Source: Ectocarpus siliculosus
Taxonomy: Eukaryota; Sar; Phaeophyceae; Ectocarpales; Ectocarpaceae
Length of the DNA stretch: 64,000 bases
Reading direction: 5' to 3'
Assembly: GCA_000310025.1 (NCBI GenBank)
Contig: FN649752.1
Coordinates: forward strand, 1,105,970 to 1,169,969
Numbering within the stretch: position 1 is the first letter of the stretch; each line of letters opens with the position of its first letter. The notes under the pieces were generated by a model. It was not told where the DNA came from. It ran no database searches and saw only the letters and a list, made by a program, of their open reading frames with translations. The translations under genes were made by a program, and so were the position numbers. Below are positions 44,504-55,779 of this stretch, in pieces.

Positions 44504-46700
44504 ACGAACACTCCGCTTTCATTAATGCCAGCGACCTCAACAGAGCGAGTTGTCGCTGAAAGTACGCGGGGGAACCAGTAAGCCTTAACACTCGGAAGGA
44601 GCACTACCGCGCGCGCTCGACATTCGGCGAGGTGTTGGACTACGTGTCCCGCCATGACTGGGGGGGGGAAACAGAAGCCAAACGCTGGTACAAGGCCGCC
44701 CGGTAAGACTGCCACATTCTGAGCAAAAACGTCCACGCCCGCAGACCCGGCACAATGGTACCGCGAAAAGAATGGAAGCGCCCCTCCGGACGACAACGAA
44801 CGCTGTGCTGACGATGTACAAGCCATTAAGTCTATGTTGAACGGACCCAGCTCCTGCCACAGCTTCCGGAAAACTTTCGGCCCAAGTCGGATGATTGTCT
44901 CCCGTGATGGCCTCGAGATGGCGTCCGCCACACCGTTCTCCGCGGTAGGGACCCACTTCAGGGACAAAAGAAAGTCATACTCTATCTGGAGGTCAAACAG
45001 GCGGATAAGCAGCTCGTGTGTAACGCGGTTCTTCGCCCGACCCCGGTTGAAAGCGCCCACGACGGATTGGTTGTCGACGTCTACGAACACTTGTGCCCGA
45101 CGGAGACAATCCGGGTGTCGTTGGCAGAATTGGAGCAGCAAGTGATACAGCGCATACATCTCCTTCAGATTGATGTGCGTCGACATCCACTCCGGGGGGA
45201 ACACCCCTCCCGCTTCGAAAGGGTCTGTCGCGGCGTACAGGACTCCTCCCCACGCCACCGATGACGCGTCCGATGCCCCTTTGGTGAGGGCTGCTGCGAA
45301 ATGTCTCGCCCGCTGCCACGGGCCCTCGTGCGTGGTAGCCGTAATGTCCAGCCACTTACGCATTTCCCCCACCAAATCTGCGCTCGAGTCTTTGGAAAGA
45401 TCCACCGACCGCAGGGTGGATCGCTCCAGAGCTGCCAAAGCGGCGAACATCGCCTGGGTATACAGAGAGGCCGGTCGGATGGCCACCGTCATGCTCGTGA
45501 CTTTTCCGGCTACCCGTTGAAGAGTCCGAAAGGAGATGTTGCCCGCGGCTAGGGATTCTTGCAAGATGTCGTGCACGGCGTCCAGCTTGTCTTGCGGCAC
45601 CCGAAATGTTGCTGTGTTGGAGTCGCACAACATGCCTAGGTATTTTTGGACCGTTGTCGGTCGCCAGTCGCACTTCTTCGGCGATAGGAAGTTACCGCAG
45701 AAGTAAGATACCAAGACGGAAATATGCGCGGCTTCGCAAGCCGCCAGCCACTGCTCCCGCGCTGTTTGGCCCTGGGTGGATTCGAGGTTGGTAAGGAAGG
45801 AGTCGTCCAGGTATGCCAACGCCGGAATTCCCAAGGAGCGGAGAAATGCTGCTTTTGCCTCGCTGAGGGTGTGGTAGACGAAGGGGCTAATGCTCAGTCC
45901 AAATGGGAGGACGCACCAAACATAATCCACGCCCCCGTACTCGAAGCCGAGTAGGGGCCAGGAAGAAGGCCGGATGAGGATGTGGTGGAAAGCACTCGAA
46001 TCATCCAGGGAGGTCATGTAACACCCTGGCGACGCCACGTTAGCCACCCGTGCTACTGTGTCCATGGAAAAAGGCATACGCTTGAAAAACTGGTTCAGCG
46101 GTCGTGCGTCATAGATTAGCCGTGGCTTAGTTTCTTCCACCGACAGAGCCATGATCAGACGGGGCCGGGCCGGGCCAGCGGGTCCCTGGACATCGCCCCA
46201 TTTTGCGACGCATCCACGGGCGATCAGCGACTGCAGCTCTGACTCCACGAATGGAACAAATTTCGGCGGGATGCGGTTAGGGAATATCTGCCTGCCGGAA
46301 GCTCGCGACGTTGTACGGCTGCTGTACTGAAGGCCCTCGGTGGGAGTCTATGAGGAAATCCTGCAAGTTGACTCCGTCCCTCAGGTATGAAAGGAGGGAA
46401 CCACGAAGCGGGTGGTCGACCAGGATGACTTCGTCCCAGAAAGCGACGTGCCGGCGGGGCAAGCCCGGGACAAACAGCACGCCGGTGTCACCGGCGTCCC
46501 AAATGGGGGCGTGCCACGGCAACCGCGGCGCGTGTCCCCGGCCGTATATCCGTAAAACGTCCGCCCACTCGGGATCTTCTGCGACCGAGGGTGCGGCCGC
46601 GCGAGCCCAGTCGCGTTCCTCGCCCGGGAGATCGGGCGCGACTGGAAAAACGGACCGCACCTGGGCCTGACGACGGTCCAGGTGTTGGAGCCATGCATCC
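44416..46700 (-). pseudogene. DIRS-type reverse transcriptase, RNase H and methyltransferase-like domain
   Basis: The main frame (46248-44416, 610 residues) has KPRLIYDARPLN (41-52), first Asp in LDDSSAFHH (D82/D83), LPFGLSISPFVY, and the YLDD active site (146-149). RNase H residues are D327 (GASDASS), E363 (NLKEMYAL), D390/D392 (VFVDVDNQ) and D442 (VADAISR). After RNase H, FNIDLMA and GVDVFAQN mark the methyltransferase-like segment common in DIRS elements. Upstream, 46660-46277 in another frame gives the conserved pre-RT stretch (DGVNLQDFLIDS). It joins the main frame near 46275, where an extra ggca (GGCAGGCAG) breaks FRQIFPNRIPPKF. Apart from this shift the pol frame is intact. Confidence 0.93.
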
Positions 46701-47636
46701 GCCTCTACCTATACGTGTGCAGGCGCGATTTACAACGGGCGGAGTATACCGCGACAAAACATGGTTTTGCATGAGGTTTTGTGCTCAGGTCATAGATGCG
46801 CCCTTCGGTGGGTGTAGCTGTATCTGTCTACATGATCGCAGCGAAGGTTTCCACAGCATTTTGCATGAGGTGATTTGCCCATGTTAGGCGTATCTGTATC
46901 TACCGGATCTCGGCGAAGGTTTCTACAGCAATCTCGGCGAAATTCAAGATTCCGATTAGGCTACGGGGGAATCCTATGTACAAGCTACCCGGTGGAGTAT
47001 GCTCTGCTTTTTCGAAATGTTCGTGTATTGAGCACACCGGGCGCTGGGCAAAAGCCGAGACGATGCAAATATCCAGGCTGGGAACCGAGAAAACATGGCG
47101 CAGCACAGACACCCGCAACGCAACGTCGGGCCCACTACTTACGACAACTAAGCTGTTGTTCCTACGTGAGAAATAGGCCACGCTGCAATAGCGTATGTGT
47201 CTGTGCGTGAATGGCGTGACGGTGGCGGCTGGCAGGAGTAGGTGCCGCACCCGCAGCCGTCTGAGTGTCACGCCCGGTGTCGAGCTCGGGGCTAATGCCA
47301 AGTAGGAGTCGGCCGACGCACGGCCCGCTACCCCGTACCTGGGACATGTGAGTAGTAGAGGTGTTGGTAGCACGCTTTGGAGAAACACCGACTTGTTGTG
47401 TGTATATATCACCAACGCAGCAGATGCGTGTGTGCCGTGTGTACACATGAAGGGTGAAGCAAAGTATTTCATGAAACGTGATCTTTAGATTCCAATGGCC
47501 ACCACAGGCCAACGTGACCGCCACACTATCAACCGACCGACCAAACCGCGCATTCCCTGGGACGATGCGCGCCCAAATTACTTTCTACCCTTGCAGGCGC
47601 CACAATCGCGGGCGTTCCAAGTCGATCCAATACTTG
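46701..47636. other. Spacer inside the Ngaro-like element, unassigned
   Basis: Lies between the gag zinc knuckle and the pol start. Two similar words (ggcgaaggtttctacagca near 46911 and agcgaaggtttccacagca near 46841) suggest a short duplication. The 190-residue minus frame (46900-47472) has no motif. It is unusually long for the gap between ORFs, so it may be a further insertion. Confidence 0.4.
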
Positions 47637-48600
47637 TTAATACGGGCACGCTGCTGCACGGTGTCCTCCCCTACCGCAGCGGGTGCAAATGCTATACGCG
47701 CAAGTGAAGTGGTGGTGGAACCGATTGCGCGCCTTGTTTGCGCAGTTGTTACACTGCGGGCCCCCCGGGATCTCCGGCAGCTTCTCCTGCACTGCCTGAA
47801 TCTGAGCGTTGAAGTCGGCAAGGGCTGCTAATTCACGTGGAGACCGCTGCGGGGGCGGACCCGAGGGCGACCCTGCCCCCGGCCCCCGGAGGCCCCCCCC
47901 GCGCTTCCTACCCGAGGCACCTTTTTTTCTTGGGAAGCGGGAGTACCACCGGCGCCGGCAAGCTCGAGACCGCCATCGACGCCGCACGCGGTGGCCCGGC
48001 CACCGACCCGGCCGGGGCCGTAGCCGCGTAGGGGGACGGGAACGGGATCCCTCCTCTAGCTCGTGCGTATGACGGCTTGGTCGTAGTCTGGTGCGTCGAC
48101 GCCTGTCCATGGCGCCCGTTCATTTTCCTCACGAGTTTCATTTCTTGAAGATCTCCCAATAGGGTCTCGGCGGTCACCCCTTGTGCGTTAGGCAGCTTTC
48201 TCGAGAATACGATAAGTACGCTCTGCGGGTCACAGCTAGCGTCGAGCAGTTTCCTGCCGCGGAAGAGGGTTCGCTGAAGCACGCGCTGGGTGTCCACGAG
48301 ACCAATTTCGGCCGCCAAACGAATGGCTGCCAGTAAGACGGCGTCCAAGTCGTCCCACGAGAAAAACTTGTCCGAGTTGCGCATGATTTGTTTTATCCTT
48401 AAGAGGTGCGGAGCGATCTGGGACAGGCAAATGACACGGCACGCATCACCGGAAAATCGCGGAAGTATAGCGGCGTTGAGCGTGCGGCAGTTTTCATGGA
48501 GTGGCATGCATAGCGGCCTTGTAAACCGCAACGCTGCACGCTCTTCATGTGTGTGTATAGCAACACGTATATCAAGAAGTGAGGAACGTCGGACGGATGA
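47637..48600 (-). pseudogene. Gag core and zinc knuckle of the Ngaro-like element
   Basis: Gag binds element RNA. The minus-strand frame from about 48570 to 47908 encodes a helical core (IKQIMRNSDKFFSWDDL, VLLAAIRLAAEIGLVDTQRV, LLGDLQEMKLVRKMNG). At an A8 run (near 47925-47932) homology moves to the frame ending 47637. That frame has LADFNAQIQAVQEKL and a Cys-rich end whose CTRCGRGGHRAAAC is an exact CX2CX4HX4C zinc knuckle. The shift at the homopolymer could be a sequencing or assembly error, a decay mutation or slippage. The N-terminal half of gag is 3.5 kb away, beyond the satellite. Confidence 0.75.
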
Positions 48601-51300
48601 GTGTATAGCCCCACGGCCAACCGTGTAACAACCTCTGGGCAGGTAGCGACCGAGCGGGGTTGGTAGCAACACAGCGCTCAGGCTTGCGACTTCTGAATGA
48701 CGTTCAAACGATTGGGTGTATAGCAACACGGCACCTGTAGCAACTTCTGGGAAGCTAGCGATCGAGCGGGGTGCACAGCAATACAGCACGCGGAAGTATA
48801 GCAACTTGTGACTGACGCACATACCATCATTGAAATGGGTGTGTAAGCGACATGACACAGCGCCCGATGTGTAGCAACATCGGGGCAGCCAGCGAGCGAG
48901 CGGGGTGTATAGCAACACAGCCCGCGGAAGTAATAGCAACTTCTGACTGACGCACATACCATTGATTGTATAAGCAACACGGCATAGCGCCGGATGTGTA
49001 GCCACATCGGGGCGGCTAGCGAGCAAACGCACATACAATTGGGTGTAAGCAACACGGCATAGCGCCCGATGTGTAGCCACCTCTGGGCAGCCAGCGATCG
49101 AGCGGGGTGTATAGCAACACAGCACGCAGAAGTAATAGCAACTTCTGACGAACGCACATACAATCATTGAAATGGGGGTGTAAGCGACATGACACAGCGC
49201 CCGATGTGCAGCAACATCGGGGCAGCCAGCGAGCGAGCGGGGTGTATAGCAACACAGCCCGCGGAAGTAATAGCAACTTCTGACTGACGCACGTACCATA
49301 ACTGAATTGGTTGTGTATAAGCAACACGGCATAGCGCCGGATGTGTAGCCACATCGGGGCGGCTAGCGAGCAAACGCACATACAATTGGGTGTAAGCAAC
49401 ACGGCATAGCGCCCGATGTGTAGCCACCTCTGGGCAGCCAGCGATCGAGCGGGGTGTATAGCAACACAGCACGCAGAAGTAATAGCAACTTCTGACGAAC
49501 GCACATACAATCATTGAAATGGGGGTGTAAGCGACATGACACAGCGCCCGATGTGTAGCAACATCGGGGCAGCCAGCGAGCGAGCGGGGTGTATAGCAAC
49601 ACAGCCCGCGGAAGTAATAGCAACTTCTGACTGACGCACGTACTATAACTGAATTGGTTGTGTGAGCAACACGGCATAGCGCTGGATGTGTAGCAACATC
49701 GGGGCAGCTAGCGAGCGAGCGGGGTGTAAGCAACACAGCCCGCGGAAGTAAATAGCAACTTCTGACGAACGCACATACAATCATTGAAATGGGCGTGTAA
49801 GCGACATGACACAGCGCCCGATGTGTAGCAACATCGGGGCAGCCAGCGAGCAAGCGGGGTGTATAGCAACGCCGCCCGCGGAAGTAATAGCAACTTCTGA
49901 CTGACGCACATACCATTGGTTGTAAACTCAACACGGCATAGCGCCGCATGTGTAGCAACATCGGGGCAGCCAGCGAGCAAGCGGGGTGTATAGCAATACA
50001 GCACGCGGAAGTAGTAGCAACTTCTGACTGACGCACATACAATCATTGAAATGGGCTTGTAAGCGACATGACACAGCGCCCGATGTGTGGCAACATCGGG
50101 GCAGCCAGCGAGCGAGCGGAGTGTATAGCAACACAGCCCGCGGAAGTAATAGCAACTTCTGACTGACGCACATACCATTGATTGTATAAGCAACGCGGCA
50201 TAGCGCCGGATGTGTAGCAACATCGGGGCGGCTAGCGAGCAAGCGGGGTGTATAGCAACACAGCATTCGGAAGTATAGCAACTTGTGACGGACGCACATA
50301 CCATTGGGTGTATAAGCGTCACGACACAACACCGGATGTGTAGCAACATCGGGGCAGCTCGCGATCGAGCGGGGTGTAATAATATATAAGAAAGTAACAC
50401 AGCTCTGGGAGGTAGCAACGTCTAACTGACGCACCGAAGAGTAGGTGTAAAGCAACACGGCACCGTGCCAGAGGTGTAAGTAGCAACATCGGGGCAGCTG
50501 GTGATCGAGCGGGGCGTATGGTAGCAACACGGCACGCGGGAGTTAAGCAACTGCTGACTGACGCATATCGTCGGGTGTATTGCAACACGGCATAGCGCCA
50601 GATGTGTAGCAACATCTGGGCAGCTAACGATCGAACGGGATGCATAGCAACACAACCCTCGGCAGTACCGCAACCTCTGACGCGCGTACGTACGATTGGG
50701 CGTACAGCACGACGGCACTACGATGTACAGCCCCACCCGACGGGCGTAGTCTAGAGGGGCGCGCGGCCCAGCGCCGCTCAATTCCAAGCAATCAGCCATC
50801 GAACGGGTGTTAGCAAACCCCGCACTTCAGATGTATAGCAACTTCTGACTAACGATGAAACATGTAGATAGCTGCACGGCGCCAGAGGTACATCTATTCT
50901 GGGCCGCTATAGCGATCGAACGGGGTGTACAGCAACCCAGCACTCGGAAGTAAAGCAGCTTGTGACTGACGCACGATTGGGTGTAGAGTATATGTAGCAA
51001 CACGGCACAACGAGTTATCGCAGCCGCCGGCAGGCGTAGACCAACCACAGATCAATCAGCCCTCGTATGAGTCTTCGGCGACGTTTAACGGGCACTCAGC
51101 ACACCGATTGATGGCGAAATCGAGCGGGCACCTAGACTATAGATCTGCACCAAGAAACAACCCAGTACATGAATTGGTATAAAGCGACACCGCACTCAGC
51201 TGTAATACATAGCAACTTCGGACTGGCGATTAAAACCGGTGTAGACGATAGCAACACCGCACTCAAATGTAAGCGAGTTCGAATGACGGTCGCGTAGCAA
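48601..51300. repeat. Satellite of about 125-135 bp, about 20 units, inside the element's gag region
   Basis: The words gcgagcgagcggggtgtatagcaac and cttctgactgacgcacataccat recur every 125-135 bp (for example near 48890, 49222, 49574, 49707, 49840, 49972, 50108, 50235, 50360). A higher-order copy of about 347 bp is visible (acatacaattggg at 49031 and 49378). Units are most uniform in the middle and decay toward 51300. Long minus-strand frames across it are repeat peptides. It separates the two halves of gag. Confidence 0.93.
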
Positions 51301-52076
51301 TAATAGAGCGAAAGACCGGGGCGGGCCAACGTGCCCTGTACCCCCATGTGTACGCAAAGAAAACCAGTACCCTTTTTTTTTTTTTTTTTTTTTGTGTTGA
51401 CGGGATTCTACAGGCCAGGCGCGTACCTCGACTGCACTATCAACCCCGGGCAATTACGCGCGCGTTGTCGGATTTGTATGCACGGACCAGGTGGCTACAG
51501 CGAACGTGAGGGTTTTCGGCCATGAAGCCGGAATACCTGAGTGCACAGTGCCATATTGTAAGCAATCGGGACGCGACCCGCTCGCAATACCGGAGTTGCC
51601 GTTCTAATTGCGTAACCGCGTATCCCGAACACTCCGAAAAAGCCGCAATAAACACGGTGGAAAATTGGAAAACATGCAAGATTCCATCGTAGCTTGCCCT
51701 GTCCCCACCGTGTCTGCGCACCGGCACGATCGTACGTCGTTTGCGCGTGCCCGGAATTTATCCGGCGCACAGCGGGCTGGCATCCCGGCGATTTGAGTGC
51801 AAAGGGGGAAGAGTAATTTCGTGCGCGGTGGGCGGCCCGTACTACCTTATGTTATCGGAGTATTTCGCAATTGTAGGCGGCGCATGGCTACTCTCCAAGC
51901 ACACCCACTGTTCTGTGCAACATGCTGGGCGAACTGTTGTGCACACCCGCTGCTACCCCTGCGGCCAGGACGGTGGTGTGCACATGTTTTACATTTGCCG
52001 AAATAATTATTGAACGCATGCGCAAGCGGAAGGAGCCAGCTTAGAGGCGACCCAACCGAGTTATCTGACAAGTCGT
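51301..52076. other. Unassigned stretch between satellite and gag start
   Basis: A T21 run (51373-51393) would read as a poly-A tail on the minus strand, hinting at a retroposed sequence. Frames here have no recognised motif. Confidence 0.35.
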
Positions 52077-53168
52077 TCATGTGGTAGGGAAAGTGGTGGT
52101 AGGTGACAGCCCAGCGGTGAGGGGCGGGCGCGAGCTACGCCATAGAGCCTCGAGTGAAGAAGCACCGAGGTCCCCCCCCCCCCCCGGAAGACACCAGCCA
52201 AGCGGCGAGCTTCCGGCCACGCGGAAGCGAACGTTCAAACATAATAGTAGTTGACCGGGCGAGCTTCCGACCACGCGGAAACGAACGTTCAAACATAATA
52301 GTTGAAATAAACTTGCAGCAGTCGAAGACACGAACATGCAACTCAAACTCGGGAAACGCGGCGGGGAATAGCATTCGAGACCCACCTCCGCGTTCGTGGC
52401 GGTCGGAGGGGAGTCCAAGAGCTTGATGAGCTCCGCATCGTCACGAGCTTTAGCGGCCGCCGTGTCCGCGCCACTCCCGCTCGCTCCGCTCACGGTCGAG
52501 CCCCTGGCCCCCATTCCCCCGGTGAGGTCTACGTGCTGCAGACCCGCCGTCAGAGGAACACTAGCCGACGCCCCAGCTCCCGAGTGCCCCGATCCTCCCG
52601 CGGCTGCTCCTCCGGCCGCGAAAGCCCCTCCGGCCGCAGGAAGGGGCTCTGGCTGCACCTCCCTTGCCCCGTGAAGCAGCACATGCTCTCCCGACACCAG
52701 CAGTACACCGTGATGGTGGACTAGGTCGACCACATGCTCCACCACCTGCTTCACCGCGCTCAACCGGCGGAAGGTAGGAGACCCCACGCCGGTTGACTTT
52801 TCTGTCTTTTCGGCGTCACGTAGGACGTCCATGAAGTTTTTCCCTCCCGGAACGGGGGACAGAGTCGTGACGATGGTCGCGGCCTGGTATACGGCGACTC
52901 CACGGTCGCCTACGTCTGCCGTTGACCCGTCGGGCCAGACAACCCTCGCCAAATCTAGCGAAGGCGCCGCCCCCAAAGAACCTGCCGTGGTAAAGCATGG
53001 CAAGTCCGCGCGGGAGGTGGTCGCCGCCACAAACCGAGCCGACGTGCGCGTCGGAGTGGGCCGGACCGGTGCTGCCGCCGCCGGCGCGGCCGGCGCGGCT
53101 GGCGCGGGAGCGGCAGCCGCCGCGGGTGCCGGTGTCTGGGGTGCCGGGTTGGCCCTCGTTCCAGGCAT
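52077..53168 (-). pseudogene. Gag N-terminal half of the Ngaro-like element
   Basis: The minus-strand frame starts at ATG 53168, exactly beside repeat B2. It has an Ala/Pro-rich start, then a folded-looking core (ARVVWPDGSTADVGDRGVAV, FMDVLRDAEKTEKS, RRLSAVKQVVEHVVDLVHHH), then Gly/Ala/Ser-rich sequence to about 52410 (DDAELIKLLDS). Beyond that it is derailed by a C14 run (52172-52185) and a 54-bp duplication (gcgagcttcc at 52205 and 52259). The gag core continues only at about 48570, so the region between has been invaded or expanded. Confidence 0.65.
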
Positions 53169-53324
53169 CTCTCAAATTTTGTTTTCTCTCCCCGGTGTTC
53201 TCTCGTATTCACGGTAGGGAGAAAGACAATGATCGGCTGTATGCTTTTCTCAACATATTATCAGGGCAGACGCCTCCATTCATTTTCGTGCCGAATTTGA
53301 ATTCGGTTGTAGCCCAGATTTTAC
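53169..53324 (-). repeat. Terminal repeat B2 of the Ngaro-like element
   Basis: 156 bp matching 42642-42797. Its outer end (ttttac) abuts resumed Copia sequence at gtacaatcatac. Confidence 0.92.
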
Positions 53325-53325
53325 C

Positions 53326-54000
53326 GTACAATCATACATTTCACCAGTCAACCCAATACCTAGTCGCTTTGCAATTGTACGAAGCAATCCCTCATGTGAA
53401 TGACCATGAATGTTATGAAACTCGTTCACATCCATCTTCGTTTCATGCTTGGGGTTTGAAGGAGTGAGGGCAGCTAACACCGAACCAACAGATTAATCTT
53501 CCAGATGATGCGCAGTCTCAATTAGCATGCCATTGAAGTTCTGAAAAATGGCATGTCCGTCGAAACAGTCATCACACCGTCAGGGCCACCAAGCAAGGTA
53601 ATTCCATGACTCACCACCGAACACTGCTCAGTCTGGGAGACAAGAGGTTGTATCCCAAGTTGGGAGATTACAATACATTCTCCAACTCTACGGAAAACTT
53701 ACTGTCAGCAATCACAAATACCAACTCAGGGTTCCAGACAGTGCTCTGGCTCAAGGGTACAAAGTGATTTTCCAACACTCGAAATGCCTTGCTGGGGGAA
53801 CCTGCATGCCTAGCCATGGTTTTGAGAGAGTTCTTCTTCAAACAGTCGAACAAAATCCACCATGTTTATCTCAGTCTGGCACAGCACACCCATGTTGCAA
53901 CTTGACCTCGTCTTTATGGAAACAATCTTCTCACCAACATCCGTCTGATTACCCTGAGGTAGATCATCCGGAGAATCCCCAGATGCACTCATGACGGGAC
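53326..54000 (-). pseudogene. Copia gag and pre-integrase of the split element, with gag deletion
   Basis: From the minus-strand ATG at 53992 the gag start (MSASGDSPDDLPQG) is present, but about 0.9 kb of gag is missing. The frame jumps to the end of the core (NMVDFVRLFEEEL, then shifted FDCLKKNSLKTMARHAG). Pre-integrase words follow to 53340 (AALTPSNPKHETKMDVNEF, GHSHEGLLRT). Copia stops at gtacaatcatac, exactly where the nested element begins. Several frameshifts are present. Confidence 0.85.
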
Positions 54001-54078
54001 AGGTTGATTAGGCCTCTCCCGTACAGTCTCGCCGTCGTGCAATCCTCGGGGATGCAGTAGTCGACTGTCGCTATAGCG

Positions 54079-54455
54079 TGTTGGTAAAGTCGTGGCTTCT
54101 GGGGAAAAGATGTTGTATTGATGAGACCTCGGTCCAAAGAGACAGGTCGGCTGGTGAAGTGAGCTTAGGTGGGCGAGCACGCACCACCACCTGCTGTATC
54201 ACACTTGGGCATCCGCCCGATCACGCAGAACACAGACCAACGCAAGGAACGGACCAGGGCACCTTTCTACAGATCACGAATCCTCGGGCTAATGCACTAC
54301 CCATAAAGAACATTCCTACAGTCAGAGAGAAAGGACCAAGAACGTTCCACACAATCCTCATGATCTGTGGCTACTCAGCGACGCTGCAGCATACAGTCCC
54401 GAGACTTGGAACTATCCACAGATTGTTCTACGCTAGCAGTCGATACCTAGGAACA
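54079..54455 (-). repeat. 5' LTR of the split Copia element (divergent type)
   Basis: On the minus strand it reads TGTTCCTAGG...CCAACA, about 377 bp. Both ends match the 39176-39502 LTR, but the middle differs and is about 50 bp longer. The two LTRs of one element are normally copies of each other, so this suggests a recombinant element or an LTR from a sister family. Confidence 0.7.
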
Positions 54456-55775
54456 ATGGTTGCGACGATCGGGAATAAAAGGATCGGCACATGACGACCG
54501 GAGGTGGGCGTTAGGGTGGGGCACAGCGGAAATGGCGGTGTCATCAAGCAAGTCGCGTGGGCAGGTGCCTCCCGCAGTTCATCAGCAGGGGCGGTGGAGA
54601 CCGGGATGCTTCATCATCAACATTCATCGGTTGAGCAATTGGAATGGGCTTGGATTTTTTGTGTTGTTGTCTTGTTTCGTCGAGAAATACCCGTTTGAGG
54701 CCCGATGAAATCATGCGACCTTTATTATTCCGAGCATTCTTGGTTCATTCTTTGTTGGTTGTTCGTTTGTCGGCATGATTTTTTTTTGTTCTCTTGGTTT
54801 GCCGCTAATCTTGGTTATACTGAATATGTGTGTTTTCGTCGTTATGACCCATAATGCATTGTTCGCCGATAACGTTTTTTCGGTGATGGCAGCAAAGTGG
54901 GGGGGGTAGAGACGTGCACGTTGGCATATGTCACGTTGGTAGAATATGCCACCGTCTGTTTGTTTTCTCATTTTTGTTCGTGTTTGCGTTGTTATAGCAG
55001 ATGATAGTATACTTGCTTAACGCAGTTAACGCAGACATTGGCTGGTTGTTGTTTCTTAAGAAGAGTTTGCTTGGTTCTTCAGCCGATGTAAGCTATGATT
55101 TTTTGTATTTCTTGGAGGATTGTAGTTGATTGATCCCAAAACAGGGAGAACGTAAAAGTCTGATGAAATCGTTGATGTGGATGCAGATATAGGCAGGGAG
55201 GGCGTTGCCTGTACGTATGTGTGCGGTACATGAAGAGTCAGTGTTGTTGGTGCTGCACAAGGAATTTGTTTCATCATGCATGAGGACTTGGTCAAAAGCG
55301 TTGCTCGAGGTTGTAGAGCGTTGCTTTAAGCGCGAATTTCGTATGTTTGGAATTGTTTTTTGTCATGCCTTGATAATGCAGAGCGGCCGTTGGAATCATT
55401 GGTGGTATGGACGGCTTACTTTAACTCGTTTGAGGCGTTGGATTTCTGAGGGGTTTTAACTCGATGGCCGAGTTTCCCCTTGTTTTTTTCGGTTGTTGTT
55501 CCGATGTGTTTCGGTTGTTTCAGACGTATTTTTTTATCCACGAGGGATTCTTCGCTGGCGTGAAGAACCAGGGAGGGTGTTCGTGCGTGGGAGTAGATAG
55601 TCGTAGAGCAGCCGTTACGTAGTACGCAGTTCGGATGTACATGAAGGGTATGTGCGGATGATTGTGCGGAGCCTCCGACTTTTTTCAAAGTCTTGTAGCA
55701 CTCCTCCTTCCTTTCTCCTCCTCCCCCTCCTGGTCCTCTCTCTCCTCTCTGGCGAGCTAATACTCATTGCATTTT
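54456..55775. other. Unassigned T/G-rich stretch, no gene seen
   Basis: The plus strand is rich in TTG/GTT words (54720-55560). No coding frame or repeat unit was recognised. Frames near 55416-55688 have no motif. Confidence 0.45.
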
Positions 55776-55779
55776 GATA

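Larger units (their letters stand above)
42461..53325 (-). mobile_element. Ngaro/PAT-type (DIRS superfamily) retroelement with split direct repeats, inserted in Copia
   Basis: On the minus strand the order is: repeat B2 (53324-53169), gag, satellite, gag with zinc knuckle, RT-RNase H, tyrosine recombinase, then A2-B1 joined (42890-42642), spacer, A1 (about 42550-42461). Repeats in direct orientation, with the two end sequences joined internally, are the hallmark of Ngaro/PAT elements. These replicate through a circular DNA and integrate with a tyrosine recombinase instead of an integrase. The insertion cuts Copia at catcc|tgtaca, and Copia resumes at gtacaa (53326) with no clear target duplication, as expected. 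All three ORFs carry frameshifts. Confidence 0.9.
39176..54455 (-). mobile_element. Minus-strand Copia element split by a 10.9-kb nested insertion
   Basis: Read on the minus strand: 5' LTR (54455-54079), short gag, pre-integrase up to 53326, insertion, integrase from 42460, RT and RNase H, 3' LTR (39502-39176). Removing the insertion leaves about 4.4 kb. It is shorter than the plus-strand copy because most of gag and part of RT are deleted. No matching target duplication was found (acgtg on one side, atggt on the other). Confidence 0.9.

Noticed and set aside
48678-50799. Long minus-strand frames rich in Cys, Tyr and Arg
   Set aside because: They are translations of the 125-bp satellite; the same peptide recurs in several frames.
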